IMG/VR virus record: IMGVR_UViG_3300027734_000044
Coordinates: 62,001-126,000 of that record
Origin: a virus
Length of the DNA: 64,000 nucleotides
Reading direction: 5' to 3' (one strand)
The number at the start of each line of letters is the position of its first letter. The first letter of the stretch is position 1. This document shows, piece after piece, positions 46,503 to 56,436 of the stretch. Under the pieces are notes generated by a model, which made no database searches, was not told the origin of the DNA, and saw nothing but the letters and a program-made list of their open reading frames with translations. The position numbers were made by a program, and so were the translations under genes.

Positions 46503-49500
46503 GGCATTCCTATGTCGAATTTAGATAATGGGGGAAACCCCATTTCTTTTCGATCATAGTATATTGATCTTTTTAAGAAATCGTCCGGATTAACTACATC
46601 TGGTGTTAAATCCCCTGCAAAAGGTTCTTTGTGATCTATGACTCTTATTTTACCATCATGAGTTACATCATATAGATTTCCGTTAGCATCTTGTAATTGA
46701 CAACTTATGGTATAGAATCCTGGGCTTGTAAACGTCCATATAAAATAAGGGGTTTTTCTAATTTTTACAATTACCTCTCCGCTCTCAGTATCTGTTAATG
46801 TCCAAATATGATCTTTCTTACCTGGTATTAAAGAGTCTATAGGATTAATAAAAATTGTAGAAGCTAAAGGTATTTCAAATTCTTTTTCATAAAATCTATC
46901 CTCTTTCCATGACCATGAATGAGATCCTGTCCATGATTGGATAGCACCTATTTTAAGCCCGCTTCTAAATCTCTCTTTAGGTATTTTTCCTAGGAAAGCA
47001 TCAAGACTTGTTCCGGGAGGTGATAGGACTAAATATGGTGAAAACTCTGCCTCACCCTCAAAATATCCCGTTAGATAAATATTTTCCTCTTTATCTAAGA
47101 CAAGATCCGCTCCTTTATCATAATTTATACCACCTGCAGTAACTATATCTACAATAGTACCATCCTTATTGAATTTAGTTAAATAGATATCTTCTCCGCC
47201 TCTAGAATAAATTGTATCGGGTGAAAAATAAGCTGTACCTTCGAATGCTCCTGTTATATAAACATTCTCATCTGAATCACTCTCTATATCAAAAGCAAGA
47301 GTTCCAGAAACTCCTCCGCACATCTTAAGCCAAATTAATTTTCCAGTAGAGAGAAGCTTTAAGACAAACACATCAAATATACCACCGAAAGAAGTTATAG
47401 ATGTATTTTCTATCTCCATTGTTCCGTCAAAAGATCCGGTAACTAATATATGTCCTTTCGGATCTACACATATTGAAGGGGAATTAAACGAAGTTGATGG
47501 AGTACCTGCAAAAGATTCACTCCAAATACACGTTCCATCTCCAGTGTTAAATTTACCAATAAACATATCTCCTGTACTAGCTGCATTTAATATTATAGGT
47601 CCAAGATCCAGTTGTCCGTCAAATATACCAGTTAAATATAAATATCCATCTTTTAGTACTGCTAATTCATTAGCTTGTGAAGCATCTATTGAACTTAGTT
47701 TTTTAGCCCAGATAAATGTAAGGGTCGAATCCAATTTTGCAAGATATCCCACACCTTGAGTAGGTGAATCTAATACTATATCTCCTAATGTGAGTGTTCC
47801 TTCAAATGATCCACATATAAATAAATTCTCATATTGATCTACTTTAATGTCTCCTATAAATTGATCAGGTGTAACCGGTAGATTTATAGCGTTTAGCAAT
47901 ACACCATCACTATTGTATTTATTAATTTCTATAAATCCGGTTACTGAATTATCACTTACTACATAAATATTTGAATATGTGTCGGTTATAACAGATCTAG
48001 CATAAATAGGACCTTGTAAAACTGTTGAAGTTATAGCTCTTGCCCATTGTAAAACCCCGCCCTTGTTATATTTAGCTATATAAACTCCTTGTTCTGCTGT
48101 TGTTAAATATATGTCCTGAGTTCCAACGTTATTAACTTCTCCCATAAATATGGTTCCGTTAAAATCACCTATTGTAATAATATCACCTTCAAGATCCACT
48201 GTGACTTTAATTCCTTGATCTGGACTGCTATTTCCTAATGTGATAACCCATTCAAAATTCTGAAATAAATCCCTAGATTTTTTCTGAGCTATTCTTTCTA
48301 TCTGAGAGTTCCTCCAGTAGTTCTCGTATGTCGCTTTACCACTTATAATATCGCGTAGCGGAGCGTATAAGAAGACATTGTCCAGGTTCAAAGATGGAAA
48401 CTGGTCTTTGATGTAATTAATGTTGTAGCGCTGCCCATTTGGCTTAGACCAAGAGTATCTGTCAACTGAAGGCATGATTGGTCTAGTGTAATCAGAATTG
48501 AGTGTTATATTATCAACTAAAGGACCTACTATAAAGTTAAATCCTAATTGAGAATATCCAATACCCCCGTCGTGAATATATTTAATCGAAGGAAGCGGCA
48601 TTGATGAATCATAATAAACAAAATCCCATCCTTGTGTACCTGGTGATTTTGAAGTTGCATGTATATGTGGAATCACATAATCAATCTTAGCAATCTCTCC
48701 AAGATCAGTAACAAGTAATATATTCTTAGGATAAGTTGTCTCTCCATTTTTAATGGTCTTCCAAGGAGCAGAAAGAAGTGTTTTTCCTTGTAGCACATTG
48801 CAAGGGCTTATTAGTGTTGTTCCATCGTTTCTGTATAGCACTTTAGTGAAAAAATATCCGTCAAAGAAATATAATTCAGTGTTTCCTGGGGAAGTCGAAG
48901 GATCTATAGTAAACCATATATTAGAATTTCCGGTTTCCACTATATTACCAAATTTACCGATAGATATTTCAGGGTTAGTAGTATTATTCCACACTGCCCA
49001 TCTAATATTATCCCAATAAACTAATCCGTCTGTTGTTCCTATCCATTTATGATTTAATGAATCAAGCTCTATTGAATAAATTGAATCAGAATAAATACCA
49101 GAATTTGTTGTGTCATAATTTTTAAATCCAACACCATTAAATCTAGAAAGTCCATTATCTGTTGCAATCCAAAGATACCATTTATTTATTCCGTAGTATT
49201 CTAATCTAAGGTCTCTTATATCACCAGAAGGAATATCCGAATTTGCTGTTGTGTAAAGATTCCAAGATTTAGCATGTGAATCATAAAATAAAAGTCCATC
49301 ATAAGAAGGTGAAGAAACAGAAACAAATGCTGCAAAAATATCTCCAGTCTGTGGATTTATTTCTATTACCTTAATACTAGAATTTATAGGGGGACAAACG
49401 GGGTTTCCCCCATTGTCTACAAAATCTGTTACGGAATAAGCTTTACTAAGAGTAGGTTGAATGTCGTTTAGTTGTACTAAAGGAGTCATAGTATTATCTA

Positions 49501-52500
49501 TACCTATCCATTTAATATCATTCCGATCTATTTTAATAGTATTAGTCTTTAATCCTAATCCAGGCATAACACTATTTGAAGAGTCATAGCTGGTAAAGTT
49601 TAATCCGTCGAATTTAACCACATCCTCACCAGTTACCCAAATATCCCCATCACCATCCCATCCGATCGAAGTAGGATATAAAGTAATAGGTGAATAAGTA
49701 GGGATACTATAAAAATCAGATTTTATATTCTTAGGACCCGGATTTGTACTAAGATCCGGTGATATTGGATTCTGATTTGGATAAAAATTATTAGGTAGTT
49801 CAGAGAATCCCCTAACTACATAATCAAATCTTTTTATATTATCGTCAATTGAATCATTAAGCTGACTTGCTGCTTCTGAAAGATCTAAATAATTATTAGA
49901 TGGAGAATCAGCTTCTCCTAGAACAATGCCATTAGAATCTTCTGTGATTTTTATTCTATCGCCGTATTGTAAAGAGTATAAATTAAATCCGCCTAACCAA
50001 TCATTATGGTAGTCTAGCATGTCCCAAGTATGAGCATAAGCTTTAGCAAATTCGAAATCTTCGAAAGTGTCCCATGCTAATTTCTTAGTCCCCCAATATT
50101 TCATTTCGGGCTTAGGTAAAGAACCAAAATTATAAGATAAGTATTCGTCTCTTTCGTTTAGTCCTCCGCTGAATAAAATATTAGATGCACTCGTAGTTAT
50201 AGATCCGGTTGTTTGTAAAACTAATGCTTTACTATTCCATATACTTCCTGAATTATTTGGTGCCTGTAAAGTGAATGTTTTTTGTCCAGTATTTGTTACT
50301 GAATCAATTAAACTTGTAACTTTGTATTTAGGATTAAAAGGAGATGAATTTACAGTACTATAAACTAAGCTAGTAGTAGAATTTATATCTCCCTGGAATG
50401 AACAGCTGGCTATTTCCAAACCATCAGCAATAAGCTTAACTGTACCACTTCCATAAACATTACCTCCCGTTATAGGTGTTATAACTACCTGAGGTATTTC
50501 AAAAGTATTATTAGTTAAAACTGTTATTGGAAAAATACCATAAGACGCGCCAACCGAATTGTAAATCCAAACAGTTTCACCTGACGTTAATCCGTGATTC
50601 GACGTGGTTGTTACCACAGCAAGAGAATATCCACCACCAACAGCTACGCTAGCTATAGTAGATATTGAAGTACTTGTTACCCCCATATCAAAAGTTACCG
50701 TTGATCTTACCTCTGGTAGATGTGTAAGAACCTCACATGTTTGTCCCTCCTCGTAGTTATTAGAATACTCTGGGAAATTCTGAATGTAATCTGATATATT
50801 TTTTACAGTATCAGTGTTCTCAACAGGGAATAGCCACTGGGATGGGTAGCTGTCCCATTTTAATATTGTGTTATCCCAATCGTATGTTTCAGATTCTCTA
50901 AATCTTGTAATGGTATTTAATTCTATCTCTCTTTTAGATACATTAATTACGCTTTTCTTTATACCAAGCGATATTGAATTTAACGTGTCCCAAACTCTAC
51001 ACTGAACATTATAAATACCGCTATATGGTAAGAAGTGGGGTAACGTATCTAACTCCGGTAGCTGTCCTCTAATTTGGAAATAATAAGGTCTATCATCATC
51101 TTTAGAAATAGTCCATTCTATTTCATAGAAGTCTAAATAAGGTAATCTGTCCCAAGAATAGAATCCTCCAGAATGTATATAGTTTTCAAAATACTCAAAA
51201 GTATAAGGATTGAAGGTTATATTAGTTGGAGTTACATTCCAATTAGAATAAGATCCAGACCCTCTAGTGTTTATTACTTGTATAAATAAATCACCAGTAG
51301 AAGTATTGTAATCACCATCACTAGAATATCCTAGTAATAAATTTCCAGGTGAATTTACAGATTCAGCCCTAATGAATAGAACTTGAGGAGTAGCTGTATC
51401 GAACCAATTATTACCAGATCCTATGTTAATAGTTATACCCTGAGGGAATGAATTACTCAAAGTTATTGTATTGGTACTATTAACAGTTTGAAGCGTAGCT
51501 CCTGGGTTGTTCTGTGTGGTACTAGTGTAACTTGCTATATCTAAACTTGTAGTAGTTATAGTGGTATCTAAAGAATTCCAGCCTCCAGAAACTTCATCCC
51601 ACGCTAAATCAAAAGTGTTATCCTTAATTATTACTGGAAATCCCGCAGGGAATACATAATCACTTCCGTCAGAGAAAAGTTTATAACCAGGATAATCATA
51701 ATCACCGTCGCCTAAGAATTTAGGAAGAACCCCGTTTTTAACCTCGCTATAAAAATTATTAATACCTTTCTCTAAATCTGGTATAGAAGAAATAGGATAT
51801 TCCTGAAAATATGAATATGGATCTACTGTATTACCCAGAAAACTTATACCTAGTTCTGTTCCATTAATATTAGGATATAAAAGTCCGCTCTGGTTTGGTT
51901 TAGTATAAAAAGGTCTTAAATCCTCAATGTATCCATTTTCAGGAGAAACTGTAAAGTCTACCTCTATTCCAGATTTAATTTCATCTATACCTAGCTGATC
52001 AACCCATCCCCTAGTTTTGTAAATATTAAAGTAAATTCCTTCACCTGTTATATCTACTATTCTTGCATTTAAAGGTAAATAATCTCTCTTAAGTCTTTCT
52101 TTTAATCCAAATAGTTTTATAAGTACTTCCTCTGGACTAAATGCAAAAGCATCTTCTACTATAGGATATCCGTATTTATCCTCATCCTGTCCTTCGACTT
52201 CTCTATTTATATCATAGAATAAACCAAATAGAGCAGTTTTCTTGTACGATTTAGAAGGAAATATTTCCTCAAATTGTTTCTTTAATCCAAAAGTACCATC
52301 ACTCTTTTTACCGTATACCTCAACTTGTTTAAATTTACCTTCATTCTCATCCTTTAATAAACTACTTATTAATTGTAAAGAATTCTGCCCCTCTAAATTA
52401 GTTTTACCTAACTGATTTAATATTTTACTATTCTGTTGTAGTGGGGTTAATACATCCGCACTGTCAACGTGAACATTCAGCCAATACTCTTTAATTCTAA

Positions 52501-53281
52501 GATCATAATACCCAAAGAACTTAATTGCATTAAACAAAGATTTATACGATCCTAAATAAGGGAATATACTTTCTCCTGTTAATAATAGTTCTTTCCTCTT
52601 ATTGTTTATTATTTCGTAATTCGGTAATTCCTCTTTGATGTCAGTTTCTCTAACTATAAAAGAATCAGAAACATTGAAAGATCTTCCGAAGTTGTCTAAT
52701 AGCACAGATAGTCTACTGTCCTCACCTTCAACCTCACCATGAAAATTAACTTTCAATATAGTTACAGGATTATTAGAATCACTGTAATCCTCGAATATTA
52801 AAGTCCTGTCGTATATTCCTTCGCTCTCCGAATTTAAAGCAATGTTTATTTGCATCGAAGATGAATTGATATCTGATGTTACTACTAATCCAGAAGGGGA
52901 AGCTATAGCATCACCAGGAACAACCTCTGGATAAAATTCAACATTAGTTGCTTTAACTAAAACTGGAGCATCTAAATTTGAATCTATACCCAATTCATAG
53001 GTATAAATAATGGATGATACATCAGTTTTACCATCAAAGCTAGACTCCCATCTAGTTCTCCAAACAGGAGATCCTGGACTAATTCCATCTGCATGTGGAA
53101 ATCCGTATTTTAATTCAGATAGATTATTTAAAAATTTCTCTATCACAAATATGTTTTCAACTTCAAAAAGCTTCTCTGAAACTATAGGAAAAAGAACTGA
53201 TCCTTCCCAATAATCACCATTCCATTCAAAATTGTATTGGTCTCCTTTTTTATCGAAAAATAAAAGGTTTTGAGTAGTCAT
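46499..53281 (-). CDS. Giant baseplate-associated protein with two propeller regions (2260 aa)
   Basis: By order (gp25, gp6, 82-residue protein, this gene) it occupies the place of T4 gp7. The N-terminal part is mixed alpha/beta and includes an ISSLLKDENEGKFKQVEVYG segment. PKD/Ig-like strands lie near residues 725-800 and in the last ~150. Residues ~1220-1435 carry KWIGTTDGLVYW-type repeats like two-component-regulator propellers, and ~1680-2095 carry SBBP-like repeats (GDFNGTIFMGE, TGSFDGTMEIE, TGYFEGEAEFS). Both propeller types are typical of secreted Bacteroidetes proteins. Likely roles are baseplate wedge structure plus surface or glycan binding. No frameshift is seen. Confidence 0.65.
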   Translation of the reverse strand: MTTQNLLFFDKKGDQYNFEWNGDYWEGSVLFPIVSEKLFEVENIFVIEKFLNNLSELKYGFPHADGISPGSPVWRTRWESSFDGKTDVSSIIYTYELGIDSNLDAPVLVKATNVEFYPEVVPGDAIASPSGLVVTSDINSSSMQINIALNSESEGIYDRTLIFEDYSDSNNPVTILKVNFHGEVEGEDSRLSVLLDNFGRSFNVSDSFIVRETDIKEELPNYEIINNKRKELLLTGESIFPYLGSYKSLFNAIKFFGYYDLRIKEYWLNVHVDSADVLTPLQQNSKILNQLGKTNLEGQNSLQLISSLLKDENEGKFKQVEVYGKKSDGTFGLKKQFEEIFPSKSYKKTALFGLFYDINREVEGQDEDKYGYPIVEDAFAFSPEEVLIKLFGLKERLKRDYLPLNARIVDITGEGIYFNIYKTRGWVDQLGIDEIKSGIEVDFTVSPENGYIEDLRPFYTKPNQSGLLYPNINGTELGISFLGNTVDPYSYFQEYPISSIPDLEKGINNFYSEVKNGVLPKFLGDGDYDYPGYKLFSDGSDYVFPAGFPVIIKDNTFDLAWDEVSGGWNSLDTTITTTSLDIASYTSTTQNNPGATLQTVNSTNTITLSNSFPQGITINIGSGNNWFDTATPQVLFIRAESVNSPGNLLLGYSSDGDYNTSTGDLFIQVINTRGSGSYSNWNVTPTNITFNPYTFEYFENYIHSGGFYSWDRLPYLDFYEIEWTISKDDDRPYYFQIRGQLPELDTLPHFLPYSGIYNVQCRVWDTLNSISLGIKKSVINVSKREIELNTITRFRESETYDWDNTILKWDSYPSQWLFPVENTDTVKNISDYIQNFPEYSNNYEEGQTCEVLTHLPEVRSTVTFDMGVTSTSISTIASVAVGGGYSLAVVTTTSNHGLTSGETVWIYNSVGASYGIFPITVLTNNTFEIPQVVITPITGGNVYGSGTVKLIADGLEIASCSFQGDINSTTSLVYSTVNSSPFNPKYKVTSLIDSVTNTGQKTFTLQAPNNSGSIWNSKALVLQTTGSITTSASNILFSGGLNERDEYLSYNFGSLPKPEMKYWGTKKLAWDTFEDFEFAKAYAHTWDMLDYHNDWLGGFNLYSLQYGDRIKITEDSNGIVLGEADSPSNNYLDLSEAASQLNDSIDDNIKRFDYVVRGFSELPNNFYPNQNPISPDLSTNPGPKNIKSDFYSIPTYSPITLYPTSIGWDGDGDIWVTGEDVVKFDGLNFTSYDSSNSVMPGLGLKTNTIKIDRNDIKWIGIDNTMTPLVQLNDIQPTLSKAYSVTDFVDNGGNPVCPPINSSIKVIEINPQTGDIFAAFVSVSSPSYDGLLFYDSHAKSWNLYTTANSDIPSGDIRDLRLEYYGINKWYLWIATDNGLSRFNGVGFKNYDTTNSGIYSDSIYSIELDSLNHKWIGTTDGLVYWDNIRWAVWNNTTNPEISIGKFGNIVETGNSNIWFTIDPSTSPGNTELYFFDGYFFTKVLYRNDGTTLISPCNVLQGKTLLSAPWKTIKNGETTYPKNILLVTDLGEIAKIDYVIPHIHATSKSPGTQGWDFVYYDSSMPLPSIKYIHDGGIGYSQLGFNFIVGPLVDNITLNSDYTRPIMPSVDRYSWSKPNGQRYNINYIKDQFPSLNLDNVFLYAPLRDIISGKATYENYWRNSQIERIAQKKSRDLFQNFEWVITLGNSSPDQGIKVTVDLEGDIITIGDFNGTIFMGEVNNVGTQDIYLTTAEQGVYIAKYNKGGVLQWARAITSTVLQGPIYARSVITDTYSNIYVVSDNSVTGFIEINKYNSDGVLLNAINLPVTPDQFIGDIKVDQYENLFICGSFEGTLTLGDIVLDSPTQGVGYLAKLDSTLTFIWAKKLSSIDASQANELAVLKDGYLYLTGIFDGQLDLGPIILNAASTGDMFIGKFNTGDGTCIWSESFAGTPSTSFNSPSICVDPKGHILVTGSFDGTMEIENTSITSFGGIFDVFVLKLLSTGKLIWLKMCGGVSGTLAFDIESDSDENVYITGAFEGTAYFSPDTIYSRGGEDIYLTKFNKDGTIVDIVTAGGINYDKGADLVLDKEENIYLTGYFEGEAEFSPYLVLSPPGTSLDAFLGKIPKERFRSGLKIGAIQSWTGSHSWSWKEDRFYEKEFEIPLASTIFINPIDSLIPGKKDHIWTLTDTESGEVIVKIRKTPYFIWTFTSPGFYTISCQLQDANGNLYDVTHDGKIRVIDHKEPFAGDLTPDVVNPDDFLKRSIYYDRKEMGFPPLSKFDIGMP

Positions 53282-53282
53282 C

Positions 53283-53531
53283 TTATCTTACGTACTTATT
53301 ATTTTTTGGTACTGTATAATTAATGTAATTCTTAATATACTTAGTGGTTTCAAATAATTGATAAACCACTCTTTCTATACTAGCTAAGATATCTATCCTG
53401 TTAGCATCACCTTGCATAACTTGATTAGAAAGGGTCTTTTCAAAAATCTTACCCTCATAATCAAATCCCTTGTTAGATCTTATATCATTCTGGGATTGTA
53501 TAAATTCGTACCAACTCTTTTTATCTTCCAT
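53283..53531 (-). CDS. Small protein after gp6 (82 aa)
   Basis: Begins MEDKKSWYEFIQSQNDIRSN; helical, with a conserved-looking RIDILASIERVVYQLFETTKY segment. It fits tightly between gp6 and the 2260-residue gene (1-base gaps), which implies a baseplate accessory. Function unknown. Confidence 0.55.
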   Translation of the reverse strand: MEDKKSWYEFIQSQNDIRSNKGFDYEGKIFEKTLSNQVMQGDANRIDILASIERVVYQLFETTKYIKNYINYTVPKNNKYVR

Positions 53532-53532
53532 C

Positions 53533-55230
53533 TTAATTTCCTGTTTTTAACGAACTTTTTAATATGTTATTAACCTTAGTATTATAAGTAACAGGTACAA
53601 TAGCTCTAACATCAATATTAACAGATGATAGTGTATTCATACCAGATCCGTAATCATAATAGATACCGTTTCTATCTTCCCATCCACCTGATATAACTAC
53701 TATCTCGTCATTTTTCATAATTATATCACCAAATTCATCGAATCCTATTTCTGGAGAATTAACATTTTGAGCTTTAGCTGCTTCGTTTTCTTCACCAACA
53801 AAATACAAAGAAACCGAATCTATTCCTGTTATCCCTTCTACAGCAGCGATCAAATCTGATCTAGGGATCTTATCTCTTCTTCTAATATTTAAAAAGTAAT
53901 CACTAAGAATGCTAACGATTTGACTCTTAATTGTATCAGGATCGTTTCCTTCAAAAATAGTAATAGCGATGTTAACTACATATCTTGTTAGTACTGGGTC
54001 TAATATTTTAACAACAGTAGTAACTATCTTCTGCCCACTCTCGTCTAACAATTGATAGATTCTAGCCCTTTGTGATTGAGTTAGTTTAAATCTAGAAAGA
54101 GGAACATCAAAATATGTTTCGTTACTTTTTAGTGTTAATTGAATATCTGGTACAAGGATTAAATAAATGATATTGTCATCGTCAAGATATTGATCATCGA
54201 ATGTTGTGAATGCCTCTATTATAGAGAATTGTCCAAACTTTTCAAAGAATGTAATATAGTTAGTTGGATTAGCAAGAACAAAACTTCTTGAAGTTTTAGG
54301 AGCTATAAGTCTAGTTAAATCTACAGATTCTTGGTTTGCACCTAATTGAGGAGCAATAGAGCAAGAAACTTTTAGTACGTCCTGTAAAGTAACACTAGAT
54401 CCAAATAGATCAGTTCCGTCTGCGTCAAATCTAAAAATAGCCTGACTTGCATCTTCAACTAATACGTTTCCAGATGATCCTGTGCATTCTAAATAATTAA
54501 CTTCGATAACTGATCCAGCTGAAGGGGGTCTACCAAAATCTATAGTTCCAAAGAAAATATCTATACCCGAAGATAAAGAAGATTTAACAATAAATCCTTT
54601 TGCATTCCTAGGTATATCGTATAATGATTCGTATTTATTCCACGATTCACCGTTCACTTTAACATTAACTTCAAAGTTTTCTATACTTGAAGTACCCCTG
54701 GCAGATACATTATAACTTTGTAATTTTAGTCCAGTCCCTGTATATTGATTGGTATTTATTGTTCCTTCTACGATAGAAGCTATAAGTTTAGATGTTGGAT
54801 CTAAGTTTAATCTTGTGTATTCCTGTGCTAACTTTAATAAGTAAGTCTTACCATTGTTTATACATTTTAACTGTGAATTATTTGGTACTAAAACTGCGCT
54901 TCCTCCTACGTTTTCGAACCCTTTTCCGTTCCACATGATAACTACTTCTCCCTTTGAAGCTATCGCTCTAGTTGGATTATGACCAGCTAAAGCTGCTAAT
55001 CCGTATATAGATGATTCTCTAGATGCAGTGTTAATATTTAACTCAGTAATCGAATCCTCTATAAAGAAAAGAATAAACTGTGATAAGTTATCAAGAACAA
55101 ATATAATCTGTCCCCAAACGGAAGCTACAGTAAAAAGCTGATCCGACATTCCATATCTTGCCTGTATAAGGTCAAAAGTTTGACTTAAAAGATCAGATAT
55201 TTTGGCTTTGTTTTTTTTTAATAAATCCAT
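53533..55230 (-). CDS. 6: Baseplate wedge protein gp6 (Baseplate_J-like)
   Basis: T4 gp6 forms the dimeric ring linking wedges to the hub. Supporting segments are ASRESSIYGLAALAGHNPTR (N-terminal helices before the J domain), ASKGEVVIMWNG, VPNNSQLKCINNGKTYLL (typical J-like strand turn) and the C-terminal region with VDLTRLIAPK and RRRDKIPRSDLIAAVEGITG, common at the end of Baseplate_J proteins. The 565 residues are somewhat shorter than T4 gp6 (660). It is directly followed by the 82-residue gene and preceded by gp25 (1-base gap), as in T4-like genomes. Confidence 0.8.
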   Translation of the reverse strand: MDLLKKNKAKISDLLSQTFDLIQARYGMSDQLFTVASVWGQIIFVLDNLSQFILFFIEDSITELNINTASRESSIYGLAALAGHNPTRAIASKGEVVIMWNGKGFENVGGSAVLVPNNSQLKCINNGKTYLLKLAQEYTRLNLDPTSKLIASIVEGTINTNQYTGTGLKLQSYNVSARGTSSIENFEVNVKVNGESWNKYESLYDIPRNAKGFIVKSSLSSGIDIFFGTIDFGRPPSAGSVIEVNYLECTGSSGNVLVEDASQAIFRFDADGTDLFGSSVTLQDVLKVSCSIAPQLGANQESVDLTRLIAPKTSRSFVLANPTNYITFFEKFGQFSIIEAFTTFDDQYLDDDNIIYLILVPDIQLTLKSNETYFDVPLSRFKLTQSQRARIYQLLDESGQKIVTTVVKILDPVLTRYVVNIAITIFEGNDPDTIKSQIVSILSDYFLNIRRRDKIPRSDLIAAVEGITGIDSVSLYFVGEENEAAKAQNVNSPEIGFDEFGDIIMKNDEIVVISGGWEDRNGIYYDYGSGMNTLSSVNIDVRAIVPVTYNTKVNNILKSSLKTGN

Positions 55231-55231
55231 C

Positions 55232-55603
55232 TTAAATTATTTTAATACCAAGTATAGGATTACCTCTAATTGCAAAATCAATTACACAAGCATCTCTTGT
55301 TTCTCCTTTAAAAAATCCGATTTTAAAATCAACATCAAATTTTCCAGAAGAAAGAGGAACATATGTAAGTAAGTGTAATCTTATAGCTCTTTCTAATGTG
55401 CTCTGATCAACATTAAAATCAAAAAGTAATCCTTCCAGATCTATACCAAAATATGGATCTCCTAAAATCTCACCTGGTCTAGTCATCATACACTGTTTAA
55501 TCATACCAATTAGAATTTCAACATCATCATCGGTGTGAAGTAAACCCACTTTGTAATTTGGGTCGTCTGGATTTCTTGGATAAATTTCTGAAAATCTTGC
55601 CAT
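55232..55603 (-). CDS. 25: Baseplate wedge protein gp25
   Basis: Short lysozyme-like-fold wedge protein that starts sheath assembly. CMMTRPGEILGDPYFGIDLEG matches the conserved gp25 core (the E-P-R/PGE patch next to GYG/YFG), with N-terminal DDDVEILIGMIKQ and a C-terminal strand pair. The 123-residue length is near T4's 132. Its gene order with gp6 is conserved. The ATG follows GAATATATAG by 7 bases. Confidence 0.85.
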   Translation of the reverse strand: MARFSEIYPRNPDDPNYKVGLLHTDDDVEILIGMIKQCMMTRPGEILGDPYFGIDLEGLLFDFNVDQSTLERAIRLHLLTYVPLSSGKFDVDFKIGFFKGETRDACVIDFAIRGNPILGIKII

Positions 55604-55610
55604 CTTAGAT

Positions 55611-55620
55611 CTATATATTC
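55611..55620 (-). promoter_or_regulatory. Promoter-like element GAATATATAG
   Basis: Variant of the recurrent element, 7 bases upstream of gp25. Weaker match (final G). It probably starts the gp25-gp6-propeller protein unit. Confidence 0.4.
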
Positions 55621-55651
55621 CTTGTTAGAATAAAGAGAATAAAGCAAGAAA

Positions 55652-56431
55652 TTAGTTCCACTGTAAGAAATAGCTGGGAGTGTTTTCGTCTTTTATCATT
55701 TGTATGATCTCTCCCTTCTCTGTAGTTCCCATAGTTTGTATATTGTTATAGTTTACACGAACACCACCAGGGAGATTATATTCAAATGTACCAAGTAAAC
55801 GTCCAATATTAATCTTAGCTTCTGCAAGACAATATCTTACGAATAGTTCATCATCGTATAGATTTTCTTCAGGGATAGCAATACAACCTCTAACACCAAC
55901 ATCTATACCTGTGTAAAGTGTCTGGGAAGTTCCGCCATCAGTTCTATTAGTTCTTGCTGGGTCTCTACCAAGAATAGTTAATTTTTTAGTATTCTTATTA
56001 TAATTAAAGGCAAAACTTTCTAACAAATAAGCTTTAGCTAAATCAAAGAATGAATAGAGAACCGTTCTATAAACAAGGTTATCTCCAGCAAAAGGGGAAA
56101 GCATAAGCTCCGATCCTAATAATTTAGATTCACCAAAGTCCTTGTCTGGTGTACCTGTAAGACCTGACCCGTTTACCTCTCTAACATCATAAACAGATAC
56201 CACACAAGGGGGAAGCTGTATTTGTCTTGTTGCTCTGAAAGCGGGTGCAGAAAATAGCTCCCTACCTAAAACAAATATTCTATCCTCCACAGCATATTGA
56301 TAGTTATCATAAAAATAAGCCCTAGCCCTTTTGATGATCCTTTTTATCTCCTGGTCGTTAAGATTGTAAGGTAGCGAACAAGAGTGAGAGATTTCGTCTT
56401 TTACCTCTTGAATTAGATCTGCTTCTGTCAT
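55652..56431 (-). CDS. Neck- or connector-like virion protein (259 aa, candidate)
   Basis: Starts MTEADLIQEVKDEISHSCSL; helical N-terminus (KRIIKRARAYFYDNYQYAVE), a beta middle and a helical region (LFVRYCLAEAKINIGRLLGT). This layout recalls T4-like neck/head-tail connector proteins, but I am not certain of the family. It lies 5 bases from the amidoligase-like gene and 48 from gp25. Confidence 0.45.
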   Translation of the reverse strand: MTEADLIQEVKDEISHSCSLPYNLNDQEIKRIIKRARAYFYDNYQYAVEDRIFVLGRELFSAPAFRATRQIQLPPCVVSVYDVREVNGSGLTGTPDKDFGESKLLGSELMLSPFAGDNLVYRTVLYSFFDLAKAYLLESFAFNYNKNTKKLTILGRDPARTNRTDGGTSQTLYTGIDVGVRGCIAIPEENLYDDELFVRYCLAEAKINIGRLLGTFEYNLPGGVRVNYNNIQTMGTTEKGEIIQMIKDENTPSYFLQWN

Positions 56432-56436
56432 TACCG

